Positions 22,206 to 34,088 of a stretch of 64,000 nt of DNA are shown piece by piece. The stretch lies in NCBI GenBank assembly GCA_035772785.1, contig JAOCPU010000004.1, positions 310,001-374,000 on the forward strand, read 5' to 3'. A model generated the notes under the pieces. It worked only from the letters and a program-made list of their open reading frames with translations. It was not told where the DNA came from and made no database searches. Source of the stretch: Phlebiopsis flavidoalba (Eukaryota > Basidiomycota > Agaricomycetes > Polyporales > Phanerochaetaceae). Within the stretch, counting starts at the first letter, position 1, and every line of letters starts with the position of its first letter. The position numbers and the translations under genes were made by a program.

Positions 22206-23562
22206 GTGCTTTATTCAAAAATCTCCTTGTTTTCCTACTGCGACCACTCCTCCAGACCACGGTCCCTCGTGCAACCTCTGGTGTGGCCCTGCTTGCGTTC
22301 AGCTAGCCACGGCCACTCCTTTGTCTCGTCCAAACCCTTTGCAGTACATGTCAGCCTCTCACCCTCGACATTATCCCTCCGACCCCCACCCAACCCACAC
22401 AACACAAACAATCGTCATGTCCTGGCACACCTCTGGCGATGGAGCAGAAAAGCCCGCACGCGTTCCGTTACGACCATGTCTCTATTTCGTCCGAGTTTTG
22501 CCCAGACAAGTATCAGGAATTCAGTGTGTCTTCGTGTAGACACCTCTGGGCTCTTGTATAAATCGACGCCCCTGCGATTGAAGCTCCTCCCCGTCGCTAG
22601 ACAACCACCCGACCTTCCTGCCGGCGTCCCCTGCGAGCTACCTCACCTGGCATAACGACTACTACTATTTGTCTTCGGCGCGAAGAGTTCCTTCGGGCTC
22701 AATTACGACGAGGGCGCGTTCATCGAGCAACGCCGAGTTCTCTGGGCAACCTTTCTACGTGCAAACGTCCTTCATGACCGTGCCGCGAGGTCTTCCGGCC
22801 CGGCCAGCCGCTGCATCCTCGTACATTGAGGCCGAAATTACCTTGTGCACGCAGACGCTTATGGCGCTGGCAACGCTTGCCGCTGGCTGATACGCTCCTC
22901 GCGTGTCCCCTCGGGTGCGTTCCGGCAAATCAATAATACCCAGCGTGTGTACGCACTGTCTACCTTACTTTGTCCTCCCCGCCGTCACTGTCCAAGCCCT
23001 CCGCGCCACTATCTGCAATGGGCCGCTGGGCACCGGGGGGGGGGGGGAAACTGAAGCGCTCCCTTGACGCCGAAAGCCGTTTCCTCGCTAACGGCTCTCA
23101 TGGAGATTGACTATATCGAAATGAAATGCGCCGCAACGATCCTGGTTGCAGTGTGATTTGAACGACCTCTGAGCGCGCGTTAAAGACCTTTCTGTCAAGC
23201 GCGTCGCGCTTCTGGCGAAAAACTCAGAGTTCCGAACAAGCTTCCAGTCCTACCACTTGTAATGACTGAGGCCTATGTGGTAGAAGAAACACAAAAGAAA
23301 AAAAAGCTAAAAAAAAAGGGTCATTCCATGATAAATCGGAGTTTATTAGGATACTAGATGGTTGTCTGGGAGCCGCACCGTGAGTGCCAGAGCGGTTGTG
23401 CACGCGCAGGATCAAAATAAAACACTTACCGGTAAAGACAAAATCAGTGGACGGCCGTGCTCCTCGAGGAGCAACTTTGCCATGGTTATTCGATTCAGCC
23501 TCTCCACCGCCCCACCGCCCATGGCAGTTCGGAAAGCACGGTATCCCAGCATCACCGTCCTT
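22206..23562 (+). CDS. Possible gene of unknown function (frame-damaged)
   Basis: I do not recognise this gene. A Met near 22418 opens MSWHTSGDGAEKP and, after frame changes, one can follow HAFRYDHVSISSEFCPDKYQ, LDNHPTFLPASPASYLTWHN (~22600-22650), SFGLNYDEGAFIEQRRVLWA with TFLRANVLHDRAARS (~22685-22790), and ADAYGAGNACRWL (~22848-22885). These stretches look like real protein: mixed composition, aromatic residues, no simple repeats. After ~22900 nothing consistent is seen until a weak frame at 23430-23640. A 13-G run lies at 23035-23047. It is bounded by the kinase start on one side and is convergent with the CCDC90-like gene. Span and strand are tentative. Confidence 0.35.
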
Positions 23563-24513
23563 CTACACAGCGAGCTGTGCCTTCCATGTCCTTCTGGGCA
23601 CCCAAAGACAATGTTCCATATGAAGCGTAGCCGCGTTTCTCAGTGACTCGGAGAAGCCGGTGCGATACCGCCATATAGTCCAACGCATAGCTACAGCGCC
23701 CGGTGACTATACAGATATCAGACGAGGCAGGAGACAGGCAGAGGGCATCGTATACTCACCGAAAACCAACGATATATTGGACGTGATTTGTACGCCTAAT
23801 AATCTTGATGATCCTAGGTGAACTCACGCGATAGATGCGGACCAGTCGTGTACATACGCTTTGTGGACGATTGGATAGATGTTCGGCGAGGGCCGCAAAT
23901 CTCCTGCTCATGTCTTGGTGTCCACCTCTTGATCTTGGAGAGGCTCTGCCCCGCTGCTCTGGCTCGCGCATGCGGCCCTTCTTCTCGAGGTTGAGGTCGA
24001 TCCCGCACGCCTCCGCCCTGCGTGCGCCGTGGATCATCCTCGCGCGTGAGCCCTGCTTCGCTTCTTCAGAGTCCGTCATCAGCCGGTCGTGTCTCCGCCT
24101 TGAGCATCGCGAGGTCGTTCTTCTCCATCAGCTGCAGCTCCGACTATGAGCTGTGCAAAGTCGACCTGCTGTGTGTAGTGGTGCTGCAACGCGCCTGTTA
24201 AGCGTCGTGCGCGGGGGCGGGGGAGGGCGGGGCGCACCTTCTCCTGGTCCGCCTTCGTGACCATGTTGCTCGTCATGTTCCGGATGCTCTCGTCGATGAC
24301 CTCCGCCAGTCGCGGTCATGATCCCCCTCTGCCTGCGCCCGGTTCAGCCCCTCGCGCTCCAGCCGCTGCACAAAGTGGTGTGTGTCAAAGTGGAAGTCCG
24401 TCCGCCGTGCGGAGGCGTGGAACGCCCTCCTGCCCTCGCTGCAGATGCGCCCGGGGTGGTGTGCGCGTGACCGTGCATGAGCAGACCACCGTCGACGAGA
24501 GTTGCTTGAACAT
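23563..24513 (-). CDS. Mitochondrial CCDC90/MCUR1-family coiled-coil protein (FMP32-like, DUF1640)
   Basis: Inner-membrane coiled-coil family; animal members (MCUR1, CCDC90B) and yeast FMP32 are tied to calcium-uniporter or respiratory-complex assembly, the exact role being debated. Start at 24511-24513 (MFKQLSSTVVCS) gives a short targeting-like N-terminus. The conserved core reads FHFDTHHFVQRLEREGLNRA then QAEG (~24340-24400), EVIDESIRNMTSNMVTKADQ (~24240-24300), an intron, HHYTQQVDFAQL (~24140-24180), LQLMEKNDLAMLKAETT (~24085-24130), GIDLNLEKKGRMREPEQ (~23960-24000), and QYIVGF before a ~53 bp intron with donor GTGAGTAT near 23757. The last exon, VAMRWTIWRYRTGFSES in one frame, looks like the single C-terminal membrane helix; the exact stop is uncertain. 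It is divergent from MAK16, with 280 bp between start codons. Confidence 0.8.
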
Positions 24514-24793
24514 ATTATAGTGTGAGAGTAAGATTATGCGCGTGAATAGTGTCGAATCGAGAGGTGAAGAGAGTGGTGGGGTGGTCCAGAAGATGCAGTG
24601 CGTCGCGAAATGAGTCGTGCGTGCTGCTGCAACCGCCGCCGGCCACCTTCGCTCATTGGGCGCACTCAACCACGTGGACTTCCCAGCCAATGAGCGTGCG
24701 TAGCTCAGATTTTCGTAGAGCGCTTGCACCCTGGTGTGCCTGCACTCTCTCGTCTGGTCTTTCTTTCCTCCACCTCCTGTTCTAGTTAGCCGC

Positions 24794-26084
24794 ATGCAGA
24801 GCGACGACCGTAATATGGTCTGTGATCAACACACAGTTTTGCTCTTACAAGGTCAAGTAGGTGTGACCGAACTTGCATGGCAAAGCGCGGGCTTTACTCC
24901 TGCCGTAGAACTGCGACGCAGAACTTCTGCAGAAATGAATACAACGTAACAGGTTTCTGTACACGACAGAGCTGTCCGTTGGCAAAAACTCCAGGTACGC
25001 CAACTGTGCGAGAGCACGAAGGTACGTTCCTGTTCTTTATCACCAACTAGATGTATCTCACGGACAATACCCTAGGTGTTCTTTACCTCTATGTCAAGAC
25101 AATCGAGCGTGCGCACACCCCCAAGAACATGTGGGAGAAAATCCGCCTCTCAAATAACTACTCCAAGGCTCTCGAGCAGGTGCGCCGCCCTCATGTCTCT
25201 TGAGTGCCCTGTGAAACTGAACGAGGAGCAGATTGACAAGGAGCTCTCATACACTGGCCGAATTTCACGATCCACAAAATGCAAACAGCGTGTGACGAAA
25301 ATCACGCAGTACCTCATCAAGATGCGCCGTCTGCGGCTGCGCCAAGAGTACGCCCTCTTTATTATTACAAATGAATTCACGCTAATAAAACTCTGCTAGA
25401 CCGATAGCTCGTAGGCGTAAAGAAGAAGCTCGACCGGCGTCGAGGCAACACGGGAGCGCAAAGCACTCTCCGCCGCACACGAAGCTCGAGCGGTGTGGGG
25501 TCAGTGAACACGATTGCGGCGGAGCTGCTGGAGCGCCTCAAGAGCAAGGCGTACGGCGACGCGCCGCTGAACGTGAACGAGGAGGTGTGGCGGCAGGTGC
25601 TCGACCGCGAGAAGGCGGGCGCGGGCGGCGTCGAGATCGAGGACGAGGAGAGCGAGGAGGAGCTCGAGGAGGAGCTCGAGGAGGACGAGGACCGGTGGGG
25701 CGATCGCGAGTTTGTGAGTGATGTGAGTGGGGACGAGGACGGGTTGAGTGATCTGGAGGATGCGTTCGTGAGTGTCGGCTTCTTTCTCTACTTTATGCTA
25801 TATATTAAAATTGTTTACAGTCGTCACAAGGCGAAGAGGACTCTGACGAGGACGCTGACTCTGGCGACGAAGACGCAGATGGGTCGGACGACGAGGACGA
25901 CGGCGCGAAGCGCAAAGTCGCACTCGGCAAGCGGAAGGCGCCCTCGCGGCCCACAAAGCCGCCAAAAAAGGGCCCGGAGAAGAAGGCGCGGCGCGGTCCG
26001 CGGGTCGAGGTCGCGTACGAGCGCGAGGTCGAGTACGAGCACGAGAGCGTCCCGCTCACAAAAGAGGCCCTGGCGAACTGGTAG
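24794..26084 (+). CDS. MAK16: MAK16 ribosome biogenesis factor (60S)
   Basis: Nucleolar protein of early 60S precursors. Start at 24794 (MQSDDR), followed in shifted frame by [19 protein letters not shown] sequence; an intron; [24 protein letters not shown] sequence (~24925-24985) with the two conserved Cys; then [20 protein letters not shown] (~25085-25145), [12 protein letters not shown], and [20 protein letters not shown] with [19 protein letters not shown] (~25230-25350). After another intron comes [20 protein letters not shown] (25519-25578), [12 protein letters not shown], a long Glu/Asp-rich stretch (~25640-25900), and a Lys/Arg-rich C-terminus ending KEALANW with TAG 26082-26084. The acidic then basic tail is usual for MAK16. 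It is 240 bp from the SUR2 stop, tail to tail. Confidence 0.95.
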
Positions 26085-26324
26085 CCTCACGGCACATTAT
26101 CTGTATCTTACTACTTATCCTTGTCATACCCACGCTGTTTATCCTCACGAATGCGCGCACATGAGCAGGAAGAGAGCCGAGGTGAGCGATGTCTATATTT
26201 CAGCGTGTGGGTAGCGTTCCATTATGGTAGGTGTACAGTAAAAACAACAGCGAAACCCAAGAATACATACTCCGAGAGAGATCCAGTCGATTAGGGTGGA
26301 AACGGCCTAGTGTAACAACGAGGA

Positions 26325-27421
26325 CTACTCGAGTTTTTTTGGGATCCGCTTGCGACGGGCCTCGATGTCTTGACGCGTCATACGCGTGCCGAGGAGCACG
26401 TCCCAGTGCACAAAAAACGGCTGCGCAAAATTGCTCTTGATACCGATGATCTGCAGCAAAAAGATGAGATGGATTCAGTGGAAACGAGCGTTGGAGCTGA
26501 CCTGGTGGTGGATATCATGATAGTCGGCGTTGTTCTGGGAGAACATCTGGAGGGGGTCCCACGGGAAGCGGTACCCGCAGTGGTCGTCGACGGTCTTGAG
26601 TGTCGAGACGACGAAGAGGAGCGTCGCCTCGCGCGTGCTCATGCCCGCGAGCAGCTCCGCGATGCCCGCGCCGACGCTGTCGAGCAGGAAGCCCTCGAGC
26701 GGGTGGTTGTAGAGCGCGCCAAAGGCGTACGGCACGTACAGCCGGTGGTGCACCGAGTGGAACGTCTTGTAGAGGTACGTGTTCATGTGCATCGCGCGGT
26801 GCAGGAAAGTACTCCCAGGTGTCGATCACGAATCTGCGCTGCGTGTGAGAATAGTGGCGTGTGCGCGGGGGACGAGGGGGGGACTTACGTGCCGAAGAGG
26901 AATTTGGCCGTCGGGATCGCCCACCAGTACACAAAGTAGGCGATCTCGTGCCCGTGCGTGAGCCAGAGGCCCGCGGCGCGGTGCTCGCCGAGGACGAGGC
27001 GCAGCGCGCCGAGCACCAGCCTGCTCTTGCGCGCGATGCCGGCGAGGTGGTCGACGAGCTCGCCGGCGGGCTTGTCCTCGATCCCACAGAGGCCCATGAG
27101 CGTCTGCACGACGTGCTGGAAGACGACCGCCTGGAAGACGTCCCAGCGCGAGGCGAGGTTCCGCGACTTGACCTCCTCCGAGTCGTGGATGCGGTACGCA
27201 TCGAGCCACACCGCGCGTCCGAGACGTCGAACAGGTGGAAAAGAGCAGCGAGTGGCCGCCCAGTATGCGAGCACCGGCGCCGCGAGCGCGAGGGAGGTGG
27301 GTCGGGGAGCCAGGGAGGAGAGCAGCGCGGGCCGCCCGACGTAGTAGAGCGGCCGGCTGTCGAGCAGGTAGTGCAGCTGCGCTTTGGAGAGCAGCGCAAG
27401 CGTGGGTTCCGAGGCGTTCAT
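26325..27421 (-). CDS. SUR2: Sphinganine C4-hydroxylase (SUR2/SYR2)
   Basis: ER di-iron hydroxylase that turns sphinganine into phytosphingosine. Start at 27419-27421 (MNASEPTLALLSKAQLHYLL). Membrane segments follow: YVGRPALLSSLAPRPTSLAL, then after a frameshift near 27230 FQAVVFQHVVQTLMGLCG (~27090-27145) and EIAYFVYWWAIPTAKFLFG (~26888-26945). A short intron (~26838-26880) separates FVIDTWEYF. All three histidine boxes are visible: HRAMH (~26790), FHSVHHRLYVPYAFGALYN (~26710-26770) and YHDIHHQ (~26505). TLKTVDDHCGYRFPWDPLQM lies between boxes two and three. A last intron precedes IGIKSNFAQPFFVHWDVLLG and the end RKRIPKKLE with TAG 26325-26327. Length (~330 aa) and order match SUR2. Confidence 0.95.
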
Positions 27422-29400
27422 GGGCAGGGGCCCTGTGCTGTTGTGCCGTCGAGGGGGGCGGCGGGCGTCGCAGAGGGTGGCGGGGGATGCTGCGAGCAGA
27501 GAGCGCGGGAATCTAGATAGTGATCGACTGTCATCAACTACTATATATGGGTCAGCTACGGAGACTAGCGGGAATCAGGAGATATTGGTGATTTTGGTCT
27601 GAGTTTTGCCGTTTGCCGTGTTTGGGCATGGCGGCGAGCGCCACGAGGGTGCAAACGTGATGCCGCTCGCGTCAGCGGCGGGCCATCTCTCCCTCGCTCA
27701 GGCTCGCCGTGCTTTCCAGACGGTGTCCAGTCTGCAGTGGCCGCGTCGAGGGGCAGCCAAGGCACCCTATCCTGGGCAGCCGGTGGAGCGAGCGTGTCCC
27801 TCGTATTTCTGGCAACACTACAGGGTCCATCTACGTAAGGACGGGTTTTGTAGAAGCATCGCAGTGTGTAAGCAGTATCTGTGCAGTTTTGTGTGTTGCG
27901 CCCTGCTTTGAAAGACTCTTATACAGCAGCAGAAGCGTCGAAGTGTTCGAGTCTCTTTGCCAGCACATGCCAGTGTGAACGCGCGGCGACGTCTCAACGG
28001 ACTCGGACACCGCTCTCGTGTTTCGGGCAGGCTTTCCGGTGGACAACCGCCGGGCTGTGGATGCCCACGGACGTCACCCATGACCCGCATCTTTGATCGC
28101 TGCCGTCAAGGTTCGCGCACACACATTGAGGCACTGAGCCTGCGAGGATGGCCCCGGACACACGAGCGCGCGCGTCATACGGGGGTGGAAGCAGGCCCAT
28201 GTAAGGCAACTTCGCCCTGGAATACCAATGCAGCACCGTGGCCTGTCCGCCTTCCCATCCTTCAATCCCTCAATCCACCAAGGTCGATGCTGGAGGGGTA
28301 ACCTTACGTAGCCCCTGTGGAAGCTGGCCCATCTTCTCTTGACCGACCCTGCATGCAACACAGACGCGACAGCGCCGTCGGGTACCGCTCCTCCCCTGGC
28401 TACCGAACCAACAATCACCTTCTCCAGTCGCGCAGACTTCGCGGAAGAAGCCCCAGGCCTCGCCCCGGCGCGCGCGCGCACCTCACACGCTGGCTATGGG
28501 GCCTCCGCGGATGTGTACAGCTGTGCGGTGCCCCGCCTCGGCAAGGCATCAGCCCCCAGCTCACACCCCCGCTGCATATAATCAGCTCTGATTCGCCTTC
28601 CGATGAATGGGCAGGAAACCCGTCAATGCATGCAATGCCAACGCATGAGCTCATCGACATTCATGCTGTGATTCCGACGCATAGAGATCGCTATCAGGCA
28701 GATGGGCCTTGTACGTCGTCGCAGAACAGACAGACAGACGAACGTTCGACGGTCGCATCGAGTACCGCAGTCCACCCGCAGACGGTCCCCCCCCGCCTCG
28801 AGGCAGCGGCCGCCCCGCAAGGACATGCATACGCCTTCGCCGCACACAGCCGGCTGCTCCGTAGGGTGATAGAGTGTGGCGAGTGTGGCATCCGTTGGCG
28901 CGTGCCAAGGCGCGGCACGGCGCGCGCACACGCCTGCGCTGCCGGTGCGCGCTGCTCCCACCGTCCTGGGACGCGCCGTGTGCGCTGTCTGACAGGCCGC
29001 GGGGCCTGCAGTGACAGCGGCCGCGCTGTGGTCGTCCGTCGATTGACGAGTCGTCTGCGGGAGACAAGGGTGTTCAACTGAGATTAAAGCGCAAGGTTCG
29101 GTACATTGATTGTGTGTGTGCTCGCCAAACGGTGCCGCGTAGACTAGGACTAGATTAGAAAGTATAGGCTATCCAAGATTAAAACTCTAGGGGTGGCGAG
29201 CGGGGAAAAAGGTCCGGGGAAGTCGCTCGCAGGGGCATGTGTGCTCGCCAGGGTGGTAAGATAGTGCAAGGGGAACCAACGGGAATGCGGCCTCCACGAA
29301 AAGCTCAAGCTCGTCGCGCAGGCCCGAGAATTACACGATTAGAAAGGTACGTCTAGCTGGAATGCGCAAGCAGGAAGCAGGGAGAAAAAAGGAAAGCGTT
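27422..29400. other. GC-rich region without a nameable gene
   Basis: About 2 kb between SUR2 and the next candidate. Open frames (for example 28317-29081, plus) overlap others in opposite frames, have proline/arginine/alanine-rich composition and show no domain. The first few hundred bases should be the SUR2 promoter. I see no RNA gene, no terminal repeats and no transposase or reverse-transcriptase motif. Confidence 0.3.
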
Positions 29401-29479
29401 CCGTCCAAAGGGGGCAGTCCGAGTGGTCATAAGAGAGTCATGGGGCGCACGGCCCTGAGGAACAAGGTGTTAGACGGCG

Positions 29480-30640
29480 GTAAGCCAGGGGCACGGAGCG
29501 CGGCGTACCTGATTCTGTGTTTTTTTTCTTCGCCTTCTGCTTGCTGCGCTACAGCCGCGCGCGCACTCGGCGACGCGGCGAGCTCGCCGCCGCGGCGCGC
29601 CAGAGGTCCTGGATCTCACGCCCCAGTACCGCGCGGGCTCCTGCTTCGCGTGCGAGACGTGCGTCGTGTGCTCGAATATCTCCGCACGCACGAGGTCCAG
29701 CCCCCGCGCCGCCGGCCTCCTGCATGTGCGCCTGCACCTGCGCGAAGCGCGTCATCGTGTCCCGCCTTGCTCGCGATGTACCAAGGCCCGCGGGATGTCC
29801 CTCTGTGCCGAAGTTCGGTTGCCTTGGGCGGGGTGGGCTGGCGTCTGCGGCGGCTCTTGGTGCGAGCGCGTACGGTTAGCCGGCCGGCGCGTTCAGCCGC
29901 GCGCGCAAAGTGTCCGTGAAGACGGCGGGTCGCGCCGTACGCGAGCGCAAAGAGCGAGTACAGGAACGCGAGCGCGGGGATCGCGACGCAGCCGCGCGAG
30001 AGGCGCGCGCGACCACGGCCTGCAGTGAAGACGACGACCATGCACGGCGCAGGCCGTTGCTGGTCGGTGGCACCGTGGTCGAGCACGAGCGCTGACGTGG
30101 GGTCGAGCCCCGCGGACGACGCGGCGCGTGCCCGGGCGCCGCGCGAGGGAGCTTGGAGAGCACGAGCAGGCTGCATGCCGCCGCCTGGCGGCGTTGTGTC
30201 AGCGCGCGAACAAAGGAGAAGAGTGTGGGCAGGTGCGTGCGGACGTGCCGTTGGACATGGCGTGGAGCAGCAGCGCATCCCAACGCGCCCAGCGCAGTCG
30301 GACTGCTCGCGTTTTTGGTCCTGTCGAGGAGGACCGCGACGGCTCGAGCAGGGCCTCCTGTCGTCACAAAGTCGATCTAAATTCGGGTGTGCACACAGAG
30401 CAGAGTGGGCCACGCACGCGGCATCCGGCCTGCGAGGTCCAGGAGCCAGGATCGTGTTCGGGACTTGACGAGCACGAGCGTCGAGCGTCGGGTAGAGGGC
30501 CTCTGGGAACGTGACTCGATGTACTTTTTTATCGTGCGTGAACACCTGCGCACTATTGTGACTGGGGCGCTGGTCAGCAGGGCGTTGGCGGAAAGATGGG
30601 GGCACGCACAACCCCAGCCAAAGACTACATGACCACGCTG
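29480..30640 (-). CDS. Candidate membrane-protein gene of unknown function
   Basis: I do not recognise the family. Reading down the minus strand with frame changes gives protein-like stretches: VFTHDKKVHRVTFPEALYPT (~30480-30545), FVTTGGPARAVAVLLDRTKN (~30310-30370), a hydrophobic VAIPALAFLYSLFALAYG (~29930-29985), and near the end DLVRAEIFEHTTHVSHAKQE (~29650-29705) before EIQDLWRAAAAS (~29585-29620). The last block looks like a genuine soluble C-terminal segment and the hydrophobic stretch like one membrane helix. Start, stop and introns cannot be set. Confidence 0.35.
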
Positions 30641-31310
30641 TGGAGACCGGGTGAGGGGCTGTCGTGCGGCGCGCGAGAGAGACAGGGAGACGGGACCAGG
30701 AGAAGGAGGTCTGGGTCAAAGCCCGGTAGTGCTGCCGTCGTCTGCGGGGCGAGTACATTCAGAACGTGCCAGATTTGAGGCGGTTCCGAAAGGACAGCGG
30801 GGGCCAGCGGGGGGTCAGGCGCGGTCGAGCGCGGGGGAAGTGGATGGGGCGCGTTGGGGCTACGCGGCGTGTGTTGGCCCCGGCCGTGACGACAGGTGTG
30901 CGGAACGAAAGAGGAGGACGCTTGGCGACGGAGTTGGCCTACCGTCACATGGCGGGGGCAGGCATGCAAGAGGTGGGAGGGAAGCGATATGTAAATCGGG
31001 GACGGACCGGGATGGATTTAAAGGAGAGGGAAATTGAGCTTTGCGCCGAGGAGCTAGGATCGTATGGACTTGGTCGAGGGTGATCCATTGTCGGGGCCAA
31101 CCCCGTGCGTGAGGACACTATCAGTCGCACAGACGTACGCGTGGGTGTCCAAGCCAGGGCCCGAACCCCAGCCATCTTCTCCTCGGAGGTCACATAAAAT
31201 TCCCATATACACGTGTTGCTGGCCATCTGCGATTTACCTCTCAGGGTCCACCGAACTGTTCTTCCGCGCGGAAATAACATTAACACATACTCGAAAACGC
31301 GTGCGTGTGA
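30641..31310. other. Stretch with no supported gene
   Basis: About 670 bp of GC-rich sequence. Short opposing frames only; none has a convincing domain. It may be the upstream region of one or both flanking candidates. Confidence 0.3.
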
Positions 31311-31319
31311 CGAAAGAGG

Positions 31320-33800
31320 ACCTAAACATGTCCGCTAGCACCAATCCAGCATCCCGCCCGCATCTCCCGTCGAGAATTTCCAGCGGTTTTTTGGCAGATG
31401 CAATTTCTCGCGCGACCCGCCGCGGCGAGCACGCCTGCCAAAGCGGGCAGACTCTCTCGCGGCACCGCGCGCAACGGCGGAAACGCCCTCGCCATGCGAC
31501 GCTCGAGGGATTCCGCCCACGCTTATTTTCCCATCACGCCACCCACGCAACCTCTCTGCCCACGACCACCACCGCGTTCGCCCACCCCCCCGCCTACCCC
31601 CGCCACGCCCCCGCCATGCAGGCCCCAGCATCGCCCTGCCGACGTCCGCCACCCAAGCGAAGGACAGACACTACATGCTCCTGGGCGGGCACAGGTGAAG
31701 CCTCGCACGCTCTCTCGAGCGGGGGCCGTGGGCCAGACCGCCGACCTCAGCGAGCTCCTCAAGACGACCCCTGCGACGCGATGAAGGTCCTCGCCGCGAC
31801 GCACGCCGCACAGTGAGCACTCACCGTTTTGTCTATCACAAATACGCCACATCATCCCCGCGCAGATTCATGACCGTCGCCGCATGAGCTGGCGCCAGAG
31901 CCCGAGGTCGAAGAGGGGCAAGAAGACAAGACACAGTAGCGCCGCGCACTGGCACACCTTTGTGTGGACCGCCCGCTCGCGACAGAAGGAGATAAGAGGT
32001 TGCCAGCCACCAACGGAAACTCCGACGGGCCACTCGAGCACAATCGGTGCCCGATTCGCCCATCGCTGTGCCCACCCAGCACACCTGCCTGTTAAGGCCG
32101 CCCGTGCCAGTCCTCTCCGCCACTCTGCCGTCTGTCTCCTCCTCCCACCACTACTTGCCATTGCCCTCCGGCGGACCTGCTCGCCGTGTCCCCGCGGGAG
32201 CTCTTCCACACGCTCGTCGCCGTGCTCGTTGGCACCTATATCTCTACCCAAGTTCTTTCGCCCGTCAGCTTCCCGCGCGCCACGCGCCCGATACATCCTG
32301 CGCTGCCCCCCTGTGCCGGTGGTCGCTCCCAACACTGCTGCTCGACCCCACCCCCGTCTCTCGTGTATCTGATCTCGGCAGCTCCGGAAAAAAAAACCAC
32401 TTTACAATGAGTTTCAACTTCGCTGCTGACTGCACGTTTCGCCATCGCGCCCATCTGTTCGATGGGATCCAACTGCCAAAGGCCGAGGCTGATCGCTGCA
32501 CTTGTCATTCTGCCTCGCTGTTCTTACGGCCCGCCATACTCCTTGTTTTGGCCTTTTATGCTTCCGCACGCCACCGGCGCGCACGGACTTCAACTGTCAG
32601 TTCCTCCGTGGCAGGCAAACTCTACGAGACCCTCACCGGGTGGCCCTACGCGTCGGCCTACTGGGAAACGTGCTCTCCGACCCCGCCGCCTCCCTGAACT
32701 GGCCCACCGCCGCGCCCGACCCCCGCCAGCCCCCCGCGTCGCACACGCCCCCACCGGAAAACGAAACCGGACCCCAACCGCGCGAAGAGCGCATATACGC
32801 CGCGTACCTCGACGCCCGCGCGCATACGACGCTGATTCGCAGACCACCTCGCGGCCGCGGCTACTCCGACTTCGCGCATCCTGGGCGTTCGACATCCACC
32901 GGATCACCCCGCCGCACGGCGCACAGCGCAGTGACAGTCGACTTCCCGCTTCACCGCGCCGCGCACCCGCGCGTGGGTTCGAGCTTCGTCACGCGTTCAG
33001 TCTTGCGCTTCGTTCTTGCGGACGGCGGACGTGCCCCAATTGCGCCGTGCCCCGCACGCTTTTTTTTTCCGGCGCGATAATGCTTTATGCTCTGGGGACC
33101 TCGGCGCGGGGTGCTTGTCGTGCGCGCGTTCGAGGTGCGCGAGGCGGCGCTCGTTGTGCTCCCCGTCGACGGGGGGCGGACGCGGAGCGCGAGCAGGAGA
33201 ACCGCGAGGTCTCTCCCTGCGCGGAGCTGCCTTACCACAGTGCTGCTCATCGGAGGAGGAGGGGCTGCTCCCCGGAACGGCGTGCGGCGCTTGTGCGCGT
33301 GGCCTCCCACCGCGACTGCGACTCCCACCCGGTCCCGGGCTCGGCAAGGTGGCACGCTTCGCTGGCCACCCGTTTTGCCCTCGCTACGCCCGCGACGCAC
33401 CCGACTGGCTGCGCGCCGCCCTCCGCGTCCGGACGCGCACCGCGCGGGCTCCACGCGCTCTTCTGGCTCTTCCCGATGACTTTTTCCCGCTGACGCACCC
33501 CGAGCCCTCGGATAGCCGCGTCACGCTGCGCCCTCCGAGACGGCCTTGGAGATGTGGAAGATTTGATCCCAGCCCGTTCCGCCCTGACTGTGCGCTGGTG
33601 CCCCCAGTCGGAGCCCCCGCCGCAGCACGATTTTAGCCAGCGCGTCGTGTCGGCAGCGTTTGCGGACGTCGGCCGTGTCCGCGAGCCTCGTTTTGCGGGC
33701 TGCGACGCATCCGCTGGTGGTGTCCTAGAAAGCCGGCTGCCGTCTCTCTGCCTGTGCCAAACTCGGTTTATCGCGCTCACGGCGAGAGCCTCTTAGGGCG
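31320..33800 (+). other. GC-rich region that may hold an unidentified plus-strand gene
   Basis: Some plus-strand stretches look like protein: ADLSELLKTTPATR near 31740, then DPCDAMKVLAATHAAQ (~31765-31815) with a following GT/AG pair (31815-31867) joining it to FMTVAAYELAPEPEVEEG; LLAVSPRELFHTLVAVLVGT with YISTQVL (~32180-32250); and KLYETLTGWPYASAYWE (~32615-32665). I cannot link them into one gene or name a family. From 32700 to 33800 long frames are open on both strands with Arg/Pro/Ala-rich content, as expected by chance in GC-rich DNA. Confidence 0.3.
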
Positions 33801-34088
33801 CGCCCTGTGCTTCTCAAGACTCCCGCGCGAGTATCTGCGTGTGTATCCTAAGCGGGAGGAGTTGGAGGATGATGTGTTTATTGGTCCCGCGCTGCCGCCG
33901 TGCGAGTCTTAGCTCGGTGAGGGTGCGATCGTCGCTTGTGTTCAGTCGTGTTTTTTTATGTATGAGTAGCGAGTCCGGACGGTTGTATATACAATACATC
34001 GGTATATGTGTATTGATACATCTCTATAGTACAAGACTGTATTTTATATCGTGGTCAATCACCGGCGGGCTGTGTGTCCGGGGACGTG

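Noticed and set aside
17057..27421. A secondary-metabolite gene cluster around the ABC transporter, GCH, the kinase and SUR2
   Set aside because: No polyketide synthase, NRPS, terpene synthase or cluster regulator is visible; the genes are unrelated housekeeping functions.
29616..30758. 380-codon minus-strand open frame taken whole as one protein
   Set aside because: Most of it is Arg/Pro/Ala-rich and overlaps long frames on the other strand; only islands in shifted frames look real, so the frame as written is not the product.
32462..33493. 343-codon plus-strand frame
   Set aside because: Extreme Arg/Pro/Ala composition and equally long opposing frames are what chance gives at this GC content.
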